From Verrucomicrobiota bacterium (GTDB taxonomy: Bacteria > Verrucomicrobiota > Verrucomicrobiia > Limisphaerales > SIBE01), in assembly GCA_027623095.1 (NCBI GenBank), contig JAQBVM010000039.1:1-32467 (forward strand): a stretch of DNA of 32,467 nt. The letters run 5' to 3'. The translations under genes and the position numbers were made by a program. Position 1 is the first letter of the stretch. Each line of letters begins with the position of its first letter. The notes beneath the pieces were generated by a model that was not told the DNA's origin, did not search any database, and saw nothing but the letters and a program-made list of their open reading frames with translations. This document shows, piece by piece, positions 1 to 6,813 of the stretch.

Positions 1-2
1 GT

Positions 3-164
3 CGGAAAGGAGATCCGGGGAAAATCAGACTAGCGCGGGAATTGCGCGAAGAAACGACGATGAGCCTGAGGTGGATCGCCACCCGCTTAAAGATGGGAAG
101 CTGGACTTATGTGTCGAACCTGCTTCGTTCGGAGTTCTCGTCGAAGCCCTTGTTTAAAAAGTGA
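3..164 (+). CDS. C-terminal end of a transposase-like (RAYT-type) protein, 5' end outside the window
   Basis: The third forward frame is open from the first bases to a TGA at 162-164 and encodes about 53 residues. The segment contains GDPGKIRLARELREETTM, then LRWIATRLKMGSWTYVSNLL. This resembles the C-terminal tail seen on REP-associated tyrosine (IS200-like, HUH) transposases in Planctomycetes and Verrucomicrobia: a helix, 'RE-TTMSL-WIA-RL-MG-W', then 'VSNLL'. The catalytic HUH and Tyr motifs would lie upstream of the window, so activity cannot be judged. RAYTs are thought to mobilise short palindromic repeats, which is relevant because hairpin-type repeats occur elsewhere here. The family call comes from recalled similarity of a short tail and is only moderately sure. 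Confidence 0.6.
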   Translation, partial: RKGDPGKIRLARELREETTMSLRWIATRLKMGSWTYVSNLLRSEFSSKPLFKK

Positions 165-199
165 GGACTGACACTTGAATGGAAGACGATCTACAGACC

Positions 200-493
200 T
201 CATTGAGTGGCAAATTCCACAGCAGACACTTGAGATAGATCGGTCGTCCGTTTCGTATGCCACAGATCATAGTTGTGCTGCATGGCCAGCCAGCTTTCCG
301 GACTCCGTCCGATCGCTTTCGAAAGACGCAAGGCCATCTCCGGGCTTATCCCGCTCTGGCCATTGACAATTCGGGTTAGGGTGGACGCCGACACGCCGAG
401 GCATTCGGACAGCCCGCGAACGCTAAGACCGTAAGGAGCCAGGTAAACCTCGCGAATGAATTCGCCCGGATGCGGTGGGTTGTGCATGTTCAT
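200..493 (-). CDS. higA: HigA-family antitoxin (HTH XRE type)
   Basis: This 97-residue protein starts with the HigA signature HPGEFIREVYLAPYGLSV. A helix-turn-helix follows at about residues 22-62 (LSVRGLSECLGVSASTLTRI, then NGQSGISPEMALRLSKA), and a typical SPESWLAMQHNYDLW segment comes after it. HigA binds and neutralises the HigB RNase and represses its own operon through the HTH. The gene follows higB on the same strand, and its ATG shares one base with the higB stop (TAATG), implying translational coupling. Toxin-first order is the normal HigBA arrangement. The assignment is firm; the cognate target of this pair cannot be known from sequence. Confidence 0.93.
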   Translation of the reverse strand: MNMHNPPHPGEFIREVYLAPYGLSVRGLSECLGVSASTLTRIVNGQSGISPEMALRLSKAIGRSPESWLAMQHNYDLWHTKRTTDLSQVSAVEFATQ

Positions 494-771
494 TAGTGGT
501 AGTCCTCGTAATCAATCAGATAGGCATCGCCATCCCTGAATTCAAACGTCAAACGCCAGTTGCCGCTTACGGAAACAGCCCAACGTCCCTTCATTCGCCC
601 CTTGAGAGGGTGAAGCCTGAAACTTGGAACGTTCATATCCCGAATCGTCTGTGCGGTATCCAGTGCCGCCAGCAGCATCCGCAATCGGTTCGCATGCGTG
701 GCTTGAATTCCTGCCGCAACGCCCGTCTTATAAAACTTCAGCAGCCCTTTGTGGCGGATGGACTGAATCAC
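493..771 (-). CDS. higB: HigB-family toxin (RelE/ParE superfamily mRNA endonuclease)
   Basis: This 92-residue protein has the HigB N-terminus IQSIRHKGLLKFYKTG, the central block ANRLRMLLAALDTAQTIRDM, and the C-terminal block HPLKGRMKGRWAVSVSGNWR followed by LTFEF and IDYEDYH. Full-length HigB is about 92 residues, so it appears intact. HigB toxins cleave mRNA in the ribosomal A site. The reading begins with GTG at 769-771; no in-frame ATG fits better and the MIQSIRHKG start aligns with family members. It lies first in a two-gene operon with higA. An inverted repeat 20 bases upstream is a candidate HigA operator. Confidence 0.93.
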   Translation of the reverse strand: MIQSIRHKGLLKFYKTGVAAGIQATHANRLRMLLAALDTAQTIRDMNVPSFRLHPLKGRMKGRWAVSVSGNWRLTFEFRDGDAYLIDYEDYH

Positions 772-790
772 CGGTTCAGAATACGCTCGC

Positions 791-807
791 GTTGCGCATC
801 ACGCAAC
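791..807. promoter_or_regulatory. Inverted repeat upstream of higB, candidate HigA operator
   Basis: GTTGCG, a five-base spacer CATCA, and CGCAAC form a perfect 6-bp inverted repeat, ending 20 bases before the higB GTG start. HigA-type antitoxins bind palindromes over their own promoter. The position fits, but the binding is inferred. Confidence 0.45.
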
Positions 808-880
808 AGATTCGTGTGTGTGGGTCTCTAAGAGCTTGTTTTGTAAAAGAGTCAGGCCGCATAATTAACAGTCATCATCG

Positions 881-1391
881 CTACCCGCACATTGTAAGGA
901 AAAACGCCCTCTGTTTGGTCCAAACGCGATAATCTAAAGGCCGGTGATTCTCAGACAATGCTGTGCGTTGTCGGTGGCGACAGCGCCTATCGGACTTGCC
1001 GGGATGGCGGCTGCGAGACGCCGCCAGCGCCTGTTTCTCCGTCGTGCCCGGCGCGGACGAGCCGATCAGGATGCTCCGTTCTCCCGGCACTTCTTCGGCC
1101 ATTTCCCTGGCGTGATAAAAATGGCTGAGTCCGATGTTCATGTGAGGCGCCAGGCCGTCTTTCTTCCAAAACGACGGGCGCGCCACGAAGACCTCGCGCG
1201 TCTGCATGATGGTAAACGTCAAGAGCCGTTCGAATTCCTTGAAATGTCATGAAACGAACTTTGTCTTGGTTGGCTGCCGATGGCGCTTCCCTGACGGCAC
1301 GGTTCAGCAGGCGATTCACGCATGTGGCATCCGGCGTGAGCAGGATCACTTCAAATCGTTTGAAAAGGACTGTCCACTGGACAAAGGCGGG
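881..1391 (-). pseudogene. Frameshifted relic of an unidentified gene
   Basis: Two minus-strand frames join into one plausible protein. The first, in frame with and just past the DUF1501 stop, reads FVQWTVLFKRFEVILLTPDA, then NRLLNRAVREAPSAANQDK and VRFMTFQ, to about position 1237. The second continues with EFERLLTFTIMQTREVFVAR, PSFWKKDGLAPHMNIGLSHF and YHAREMAEEVPGERSILIGS, and stops near 881. Removing one G near 1236 (CAAGGAATTC to CAAGAATTC) would fuse them cleanly. Third codon positions in the second part are strongly GC-rich, as in the real genes nearby. There is no start codon with a convincing ribosome site, and I do not recognise the family. It may be a decayed gene truncated at both ends. 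A chance open frame is the alternative. Confidence 0.35.
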
Positions 1392-2810
1392 TCATGCCAG
1401 AATATCGCGCACCACTTTGCCATAGACGTCGGTCAGGCGGAAATCGCGTCCGGCGTAACGATAGGTCAACTGCTCGTGGTTTAATCCCAGCGAATAGAGC
1501 AGCGTTGCGTGAAGGTCGTGCATGTGAACCGGGTTCTCCACGGGAGAATAGCCGAAATCATCGGTTGATCCGTAAGTCAACCCGCTTCGCACGCCGCCGC
1601 CTGCCATCCAAACGGTGAAGGCCTGGGGATGATGGTTGCGGCCATCGCCGTTCTCGACCACCGGAGTTCGTCCGAATTCGCCACCCCACAAGACGAGCGT
1701 TTCGTTCAGCAGACCCCGTTGATCCAGATCTTCAAGAAGTGCCGCTATGGGCCGATCCACCTTGGCTGCTTCTTTGATGTGCCCTTCCTTAACCTTCTGA
1801 TGGTGATCCCACGTGTAGTCCGTGGAAACTTGAATGTAGCGCACACCATTTTCCACAAACTTCCGCGCCAAAATACATTGACGCGCAAAATTGTCGGTCG
1901 GTTCCGCTCCCACGCCGTACCGATCCAGCGTCCGCCGAGACTCGTCCCCGAGGCTCATAATCCGCGGCATTGTCGATTGCATGCGGAAGGCCGCTTCGTA
2001 GCTGCCAATTAGACCTTCGATGCCTGGATCCACCTCGACTTGGCGAAGATGTTTCCGGTTGAGTGATTGGACGAGATCGAGTTGGTTTCGCTGCAAATCG
2101 GGATTTAAACGGGGATTTACCAGATCGGGAATCTGAGCCTTGGCGATCGGGATTTCGGCGGAGCCGATGGCCGTGCCTTGGTGGATGGCAGGCAGAAAGG
2201 CGCTTCCGTAGTTCTGCACCCCGCCGTGCCCGCGGGGCGGCGAAATCGTGATGAAGGCCGGCAGGTTTTCACTGTCGCAGCCCAATCCGTAGCTGACCCA
2301 CGCCCCAACGCTGGGACGAACGAGATTCGCCTGACCGGTATGCAATCTCAGAAGGGCTTCGCCATGAGCCTGGCCTTCGGTATGAACTGAGCGAACCACG
2401 CACAGCTTGTCCGCATGCTGTGCCAACTCAGGAAAAAGTTCGCTCATCCAAATCCCGCTGTCGCCGTGCTGAGAGAATTGGAAAGGCGATCCCAGAATCT
2501 CGCCTAATTTGTCGCGTTCAATCCCCACATCCTTCCCCGTGAGTTGTTGTCCCGCGGATTCATTCAGTCGCGGCTTCGGATCGAATAAATCGACATGACT
2601 CGGTCCTCCCCACATGAAGAGAAAAATGATCCGTTTGGCGCGCGCCGGCAAATGCGGCGCCTTCGGCGCAAAAGGACTCGACAATCCGGCCGCAGCTCCC
2701 ATCGCTTGCCGTCCCGCGACGGCGGCCAAGGCAAGCTGCCCAAATCCATTCGCGCAAGCGCGCAACATTTCACGGCGATTGATGGCGTGAGTAAAGCGAT
2801 GGCAGTTCAT
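1392..2810 (-). CDS. DUF1501 family protein (sulfatase-like, secreted)
   Basis: This 472-residue protein has a Tat-like N-terminus, NRREMLRACANGFGQLALAA, typical of DUF1501 proteins. Family motifs follow in order: RAKRIIFLFMWGGPSHVDLF DPKP, LFPELAQHADKLCVVRSVHT, a central ESRRTLDRYG segment, and GLLNETLVLWGGEFGRTPV with NHHPQAFTVWMAGGGV near the C-terminus. DUF1501 has the alkaline-phosphatase/sulfatase fold, but its reaction is not established. These proteins occur in Planctomycetes and Verrucomicrobia beside DUF1549/DUF1553 proteins, and a role in handling complex polysaccharide has been proposed. Its ATG lies four bases after the stop of the upstream DUF1549/DUF1553 gene (TAAGATCATG), so the two form an operon. 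The length is normal and no lesion is seen. Confidence 0.9.
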   Translation of the reverse strand: MNCHRFTHAINRREMLRACANGFGQLALAAVAGRQAMGAAAGLSSPFAPKAPHLPARAKRIIFLFMWGGPSHVDLFDPKPRLNESAGQQLTGKDVGIERDKLGEILGSPFQFSQHGDSGIWMSELFPELAQHADKLCVVRSVHTEGQAHGEALLRLHTGQANLVRPSVGAWVSYGLGCDSENLPAFITISPPRGHGGVQNYGSAFLPAIHQGTAIGSAEIPIAKAQIPDLVNPRLNPDLQRNQLDLVQSLNRKHLRQVEVDPGIEGLIGSYEAAFRMQSTMPRIMSLGDESRRTLDRYGVGAEPTDNFARQCILARKFVENGVRYIQVSTDYTWDHHQKVKEGHIKEAAKVDRPIAALLEDLDQRGLLNETLVLWGGEFGRTPVVENGDGRNHHPQAFTVWMAGGGVRSGLTYGSTDDFGYSPVENPVHMHDLHATLLYSLGLNHEQLTYRYAGRDFRLTDVYGKVVRDILA

Positions 2811-2814
2811 GATC

Positions 2815-5097
2815 TTATTGAAGGAATTGAAAACGGCTCAGAGTAAACATTGCGTGACAGGTGATCGACCAAGCGCGGACGGTCGCTTCCGGGTCTCCTT
2901 CCGCGATCAAACGGCCTTCGGTGCTTCGAACAAAGGAAAGCAACTGTCGTTTTTCGTCCGTGGTAGGGGAGCCGTTGAGAACAGCACCAAAAAGGCGCAG
3001 CAACCGGGATTCGTCATCCGAATCGCCGCCCCAGTGCCGGCTCACAGTCGCGCGTGCCAAATCCATCACCATCGGATCATTCAACATGAAAAGACCTTGG
3101 GCCGCAGCCATGGTCTGATGGCGGGCGCCGGTTGCAACATGCGGATCCGCAAAATCAAAGGCTTGAAAAAGCTCGGGAAGATCATTGCGTATCACCGGCA
3201 AATAAACACTTCGACATGGAAAATCGGTCCGACGCCGGTTCTTGTTCGCACCCACCGCGGTGGCTTGATCGCCAAGATACCAGACGGTTGATTTCATCAT
3301 CGCCAGGTCCATTCGGCCCGAAATCGCCAGCATCGCGTCCCGCAAGGATTCCGGGTCGAGACGCCGCCTGTGAGCCCGCCAAAGCATGCGGTTTTCCGGG
3401 TCTTTCTCGTTTGCTATGCCGTCATGCTGGGAACTCATTCGAAAGGTGCGGCTCAAAACGATTTCGCGCACCAGCGCCTTGATGGACCACCCGGACTTAA
3501 TCAAATCCCGGGCCAAAAAGTCCAATAACTCAGGGTGGCTGGGCGTTTCACCCGTCCGTCCGAAGTTATCAACCGTGCGAACCAGGCCGCGCCCGATCAA
3601 ATGATGCCAAATGCGATTCGCCAGCACGCGCGCCGTTAGTTGTCCGGCCCCGGTCTTTTCGTTCGTCAACCATTGAGCCAGCTCGAGGCGTCCACTCCTC
3701 CCGTCCGGAACGCGAGCCGGCGCTGATTGGCTGGCGACTTGGAGAAATCCTCGATGCACCTTTTCCCCTTTACGATCAAACTGACCCGCCAGCCGTATTG
3801 ACTCATCCGCCGGATGGTCCGCATCGCTAGGGATCATCGCGCGGGGCGGAATTTCGGCTGGTTTGGAAATGACAGCCTGCAACTTGGCGACGAGAGCGTT
3901 CTGGAACTCGATGCGTGCCTCATTCGACAGCAAATCCTCCTTCGCCTTCTCGGCTAATGCGTCTGGATGTTTCTCCAGCAACGTCTTGAGACCCGCGGAA
4001 TCATTCTTCTTTAAAAACTCCAGGGCGGACTCGGTGTGTTTCTTTGCTTCCTTCACTTTCGGCAACTCGCGCCAATACTCCTCGTAGGCCTGATCGAGTT
4101 TGTCTCCCGAGTCGCCCAACCCGACTAATTGCTCCATGACGCGCTGTTCGTTGAGCATATACCGCTGCTCCATCACTTGGGTGGACGTCAGGATGCCGGC
4201 GAGGGCGTAGTAATCCGCAGTGGGAATGGGATCGAATTTGTGATCGTGGCATCGGGCGCATCCGAGCGTCATTCCCAAAACGGAACGGCCAACCGTATCG
4301 ATTTGTTCATCGGCAATTTCCATCCGCTGCTTGGCGCTGTCGTTTCCCAGAAGTACTTTGGGTCCCACCACCAAGAACCCTGCGGCGATTCGCTGGCGAT
4401 CTCGCTGCTCGATCGATTCGAAACCCAGCAAGTCGCCTGCGATTTGCTCCAAAAGGAAACGATCAAAAGGAACATCCGCGTTCACCGCGTCAATGACCCA
4501 ATTGCGATAACGCCATGCCTCGCGGAACAGGAAATTCTCGTCCAACCCATTTGAATCGGCGTACCGCGCCAGATCGAGCCAATGGCGCCCCCAGCGCTCT
4601 CCGAACTGAGGGGAACGCAGCAAGCGATCCACAAGCCGTTCAGTCGCGTCGGGTAGATCATCCTGGACATACTCGCTGACCTGCTGCGGCGTGGGTGGCA
4701 GGCCAATCAATTGAAAATAAATTCGGCGAACCAGATCTCTCGGATCCGCATCGGAGGAAGGATGCAAGCCGGCGGCGAGCAGACGGGAGAGCACAAACTC
4801 ATCAATCGGCGATCGAACCCAATTCGAGTCGCTTTCAGGGCGCCGATACGACAATGGTCGAAAAGCCCAGTGTTCCTTGCCAGCGACTGGATCGGACGGT
4901 TTCGGTTGATCGGGAAGAGTCGTGCGACCCTTCCCATTTGCAAGAGCTGCCGCGTTTCCAGACGAACAAAGAAAGAGTAGCAATACTACCGCGGCGCAGA
5001 GCCGGATCGTCCTTTTCCATTTGGCTTGGCAAGCGAAGTCTGCACCTCTTAAAGAAGGAATGCGGTCTGTGCCAGAAATTGAGTGTATGAATTGCAT
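2815..5097 (-). CDS. DUF1549/DUF1553 (PSD1-type) secreted protein
   Basis: Numbering here assumes the ATG at 5095-5097 (760 residues). A hydrophobic secretion segment lies at about residues 31-50 (KRTIRLCAAVVLLLFLCSSG). DUF1549 follows at about 92-300, from SPIDEFVLSRLLAAGL and GERWGRHWLDLARYADSNG to LGCARCHDHKFDP, which contains a CxxCH haem-type motif at 280-284. A helical linker comes next, then DUF1553 (RLELAQWLTNEKTG, ARVLANRIWHHLIGRGLV, DNFGRTGETPSHPELLDFLA). The reading frame stays open up to 5412, but that stretch reads through a dispersed repeat and is unlikely to be coding. The start is uncertain because the N-terminal region before the signal is long. It forms an operon with the downstream DUF1501 gene. 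The biochemical role is unknown. Confidence 0.85.
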   Translation of the reverse strand: MQFIHSISGTDRIPSLRGADFACQAKWKRTIRLCAAVVLLLFLCSSGNAAALANGKGRTTLPDQPKPSDPVAGKEHWAFRPLSYRRPESDSNWVRSPIDEFVLSRLLAAGLHPSSDADPRDLVRRIYFQLIGLPPTPQQVSEYVQDDLPDATERLVDRLLRSPQFGERWGRHWLDLARYADSNGLDENFLFREAWRYRNWVIDAVNADVPFDRFLLEQIAGDLLGFESIEQRDRQRIAAGFLVVGPKVLLGNDSAKQRMEIADEQIDTVGRSVLGMTLGCARCHDHKFDPIPTADYYALAGILTSTQVMEQRYMLNEQRVMEQLVGLGDSGDKLDQAYEEYWRELPKVKEAKKHTESALEFLKKNDSAGLKTLLEKHPDALAEKAKEDLLSNEARIEFQNALVAKLQAVISKPAEIPPRAMIPSDADHPADESIRLAGQFDRKGEKVHRGFLQVASQSAPARVPDGRSGRLELAQWLTNEKTGAGQLTARVLANRIWHHLIGRGLVRTVDNFGRTGETPSHPELLDFLARDLIKSGWSIKALVREIVLSRTFRMSSQHDGIANEKDPENRMLWRAHRRRLDPESLRDAMLAISGRMDLAMMKSTVWYLGDQATAVGANKNRRRTDFPCRSVYLPVIRNDLPELFQAFDFADPHVATGARHQTMAAAQGLFMLNDPMVMDLARATVSRHWGGDSDDESRLLRLFGAVLNGSPTTDEKRQLLSFVRSTEGRLIAEGDPEATVRAWSITCHAMFTLSRFQFLQ

Positions 5098-5272
5098 TCC
5101 AACGGGATTCACGAATGAAACTACATGCCAGCGGGCTCGACCGGTCAAGCGCAAAGCTGCCATCCGCTGAATCCAACGTTCAAACTTACGCTGGTGAATA
5201 GGGACCGATCCGCTTTCATCAGCACAATAAATCGTCCTTACCTGCGACGGTTGACTACCTTTGATACAGGTT

Positions 5273-5317
5273 AGGGCTCCACAGAGGTTCGCCCCACCGA
5301 GAGAAGCGAGAGTCGGC
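5273..5317 (+). repeat. Dispersed 45-bp repeat, copy 1
   Basis: This segment (AGGGCTCCACAGAGG...GAGAGTCGGC) matches 23444-23488 in the same orientation with four mismatches over 45 bases. It lies between the DUF1549/DUF1553 gene and the divergent regulator. Read on the minus strand it yields the peptide pattern 'PTLASLGGAxLCGAL', which is also produced by the other copy. The remaining part of the 364-base gap 5098-5461 holds a small palindrome (CCCATTCGATGGG, 5357-5369) and the promoter/operator of the regulator. Confidence 0.75.
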
Positions 5318-5400
5318 GAGTCGTGACAGGCGGAACTGAGGAGGGTGGGCCTGTCCCCATTCGATGGGCCTACTCTACAGTGCCATCCGATTAAGAAAAG

Positions 5401-5429
5401 TTGACATTCCATTGTTAGTGTACTAGTGT
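5401..5429 (+). promoter_or_regulatory. Probable sigma-70-type promoter of the gntR-ABC operon
   Basis: A perfect TTGACA lies at 5401-5406, followed after 17 bases by a weak -10 box TAGTGT (5424-5429). It sits 30 to 60 bases ahead of the TTG start of the regulator. The spacing is ideal, the -10 box is imperfect, and the operator repeats overlap it. Confidence 0.45.
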
Positions 5430-5448
5430 TCTAGTGTCATTGGTACAC
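5418..5448. promoter_or_regulatory. Candidate operator of the GntR/YtrA-type regulator
   Basis: GTGTAC (5418-5423) and GTACAC (5443-5448) form an inverted repeat. Between them CTAGTG occurs twice as a direct repeat (5423-5428 and 5431-5436). YtrA-subfamily regulators usually bind such interrupted palindromes over their own promoter. This site overlaps the -10 box, which suggests autorepression. The function is inferred from position and symmetry only. Confidence 0.5.
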
Positions 5449-5461
5449 ATAACGGCGTGTC

Positions 5462-5887
5462 TTGAAGTTTAAGCTGGCCATTTCACCGGGTGCGAGTGCT
5501 CCGATCTACAAGCAGATCATCGATCAGGTGCGGCTCGCGGCCTCGACGGGCAAGCTGGATTCGGGAGATCAACTTCCCAGTGTGCGAATTCTCGCGGAGG
5601 AATTGGTCGTGAATCCCAACACGGTTGCGCGGGCTTATGCCGATTTGGTGCGGGAAGGCGTTTTGGAATCCCGGCATGGCAAAGGCGCATTCGTTGCGCG
5701 CCGCCGGAAGGTCTTTACGAAACAGGAACGGCTGCGCCGGCTGGAACCGGCGCTTCAGGCTTTTGTCAACGAGGCGCTGGCTCTTGGCTTTTTGGGGCCG
5801 GAGATTCGCGAGGCGATTGAATCGAAACTGGGATCTTTGGCGCAGGAGGCGCCGAATCGAACTGAGGAGGTGGGCGATGAAGAGTGA
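5462..5887 (+). CDS. GntR-family (YtrA subfamily) transcriptional regulator
   Basis: This 141-residue protein has a single winged helix-turn-helix at about residues 10-80: PIYKQIIDQVRLAASTGKLD, then GDQLPSVRILAEELVVNPNT, ARAYADLVREGVLE and GKGAFVA. The short C-terminal helical tail (RLRRLEPALQAFVNEALALG) has no ligand domain, as in the YtrA subfamily. YtrA regulators are usually first in an operon with an ABC transporter, which they repress. The context here matches: the ATPase gene begins inside its last codons (ATG at 5877, regulator stop at 5885-5887). The start is a TTG at 5462; no ATG or strong ribosome site precedes the conserved KFKLAISPGASAPIYKQ segment. The family call is firm, the effector unknown. 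Confidence 0.9.
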   Translation: MKFKLAISPGASAPIYKQIIDQVRLAASTGKLDSGDQLPSVRILAEELVVNPNTVARAYADLVREGVLESRHGKGAFVARRRKVFTKQERLRRLEPALQAFVNEALALGFLGPEIREAIESKLGSLAQEAPNRTEEVGDEE

Positions 5888-6813
5888 ATGTGTGATAGAA
5901 ACTGAACGATTAACGCGCTATTTCGGCCGCAAGCAGATCGTCCGTGACCTGGATTTGAATGTTCCGCGCGGATCTGTATTTGGATTCTTGGGCCGAAACG
6001 GGTCCGGGAAGACGACGACCATCCGAATGCTCTTGGGACTCCTGCCGCCGACGCGGGGGAGATCCAAGGTTTAGGGATACGACAGCCTGGATATTCCGCC
6101 GGAGGCGCGGGCGCGCATCGGTTACCTAACCGAAAGCCATCGCTTGTACGCTTGGATGACAGTCAAGGAATGCGCCGCCTTTCAATCGCGTTTCTATCCA
6201 AATTGGAAGCCAAAGGTATTTGACTCCATCGTCGGGCACTTTGGATTGCCACCCGACGCGGTTGTAAAGGATTTGTCACGAGGGGAGAGGGCCGGGCTTT
6301 GTCTGGCCCTGACCCTTGCGCCCGACCCGGAGCTATTGATTTTGGATGACCCGGCTCTGGGCCTTGATCCGGTTGCAAGAAGGTCTCTCTTGGAGTCGAT
6401 GATTTATCTTACTCGCCGCTCGGATCGCACGATCCTCTTTTCGTCTCATCTCCTGGCGGATGTAGAAAGGGTGGCCGATTTCATTGCAATTCTGGATCAG
6501 AGCGTGTTGCGGGCGAGCTGTTCGCTCGATACGTTTCGGGACCGAGTTAGACAGTGGGTGCTTTATTTTCCCAGGGACGCCGCCGCTTTTGCCTGTAATA
6601 CCTGGTTTGCTGCAAGCGTTTCGAGCAGAAGGTGAGATTCGATTGACTTGCGCCAATTCCAGTCCGGACACGAAGCGCCTTTTGCATTCGCTCGGACCGG
6701 AACGGATCGAAGAAACCTCCATCAGTTTGGAGGACGCGTTTATCAGTTTCCTTGGTGGGCGCGGTGAGAAGAGCTTCATCTTGAGAAACGAAGGGGAGGA
6801 ATCATGCGCATAA
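5877..6813 (+). pseudogene. ABC transporter ATP-binding protein, interrupted by a stop codon and a frameshift
   Basis: The N-terminus reads IETERLTRYFGRKQIVRDLD with Walker A GRNGSGKTTT. At 6072-6074 a TAG interrupts GRSKV*GYDSLDIPPEARAR, where the family has a hydrophobic residue; TTG to TAG would explain it. The same frame then gives the Q-loop region IGYLTESHRLYAWMTV, a signature LSRGERAG, Walker B LLILDDPALGLDP and the switch FSSHLLADVERVADF. Near 6575 the frame is lost. The remainder (GLLQAFRAEGEIRLTCANSS, RIEETSISLEDAFISFLGG) lies one frame over and ends at 6813, ten bases into the permease gene. Two lesions in 940 bases suggest a true pseudogene, but assembly errors cannot be excluded. 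If repaired, it would be a roughly 310-residue partner of the permease. The DD in place of the usual DE after Walker B is, as I recall, common in YtrB-type ATPases. Confidence 0.82.

Noticed and set aside
944-1252. Plus-strand open frame of 102 codons
   Set aside because: It is the shadow of the minus-strand relic, whose codon statistics and amino-acid composition look more like protein.
5098-5412. N-terminal extension of the DUF1549/DUF1553 protein by 105 codons
   Set aside because: The extension reads through a dispersed repeat and a palindrome, shows no family similarity, and would place the signal sequence far inside the protein.
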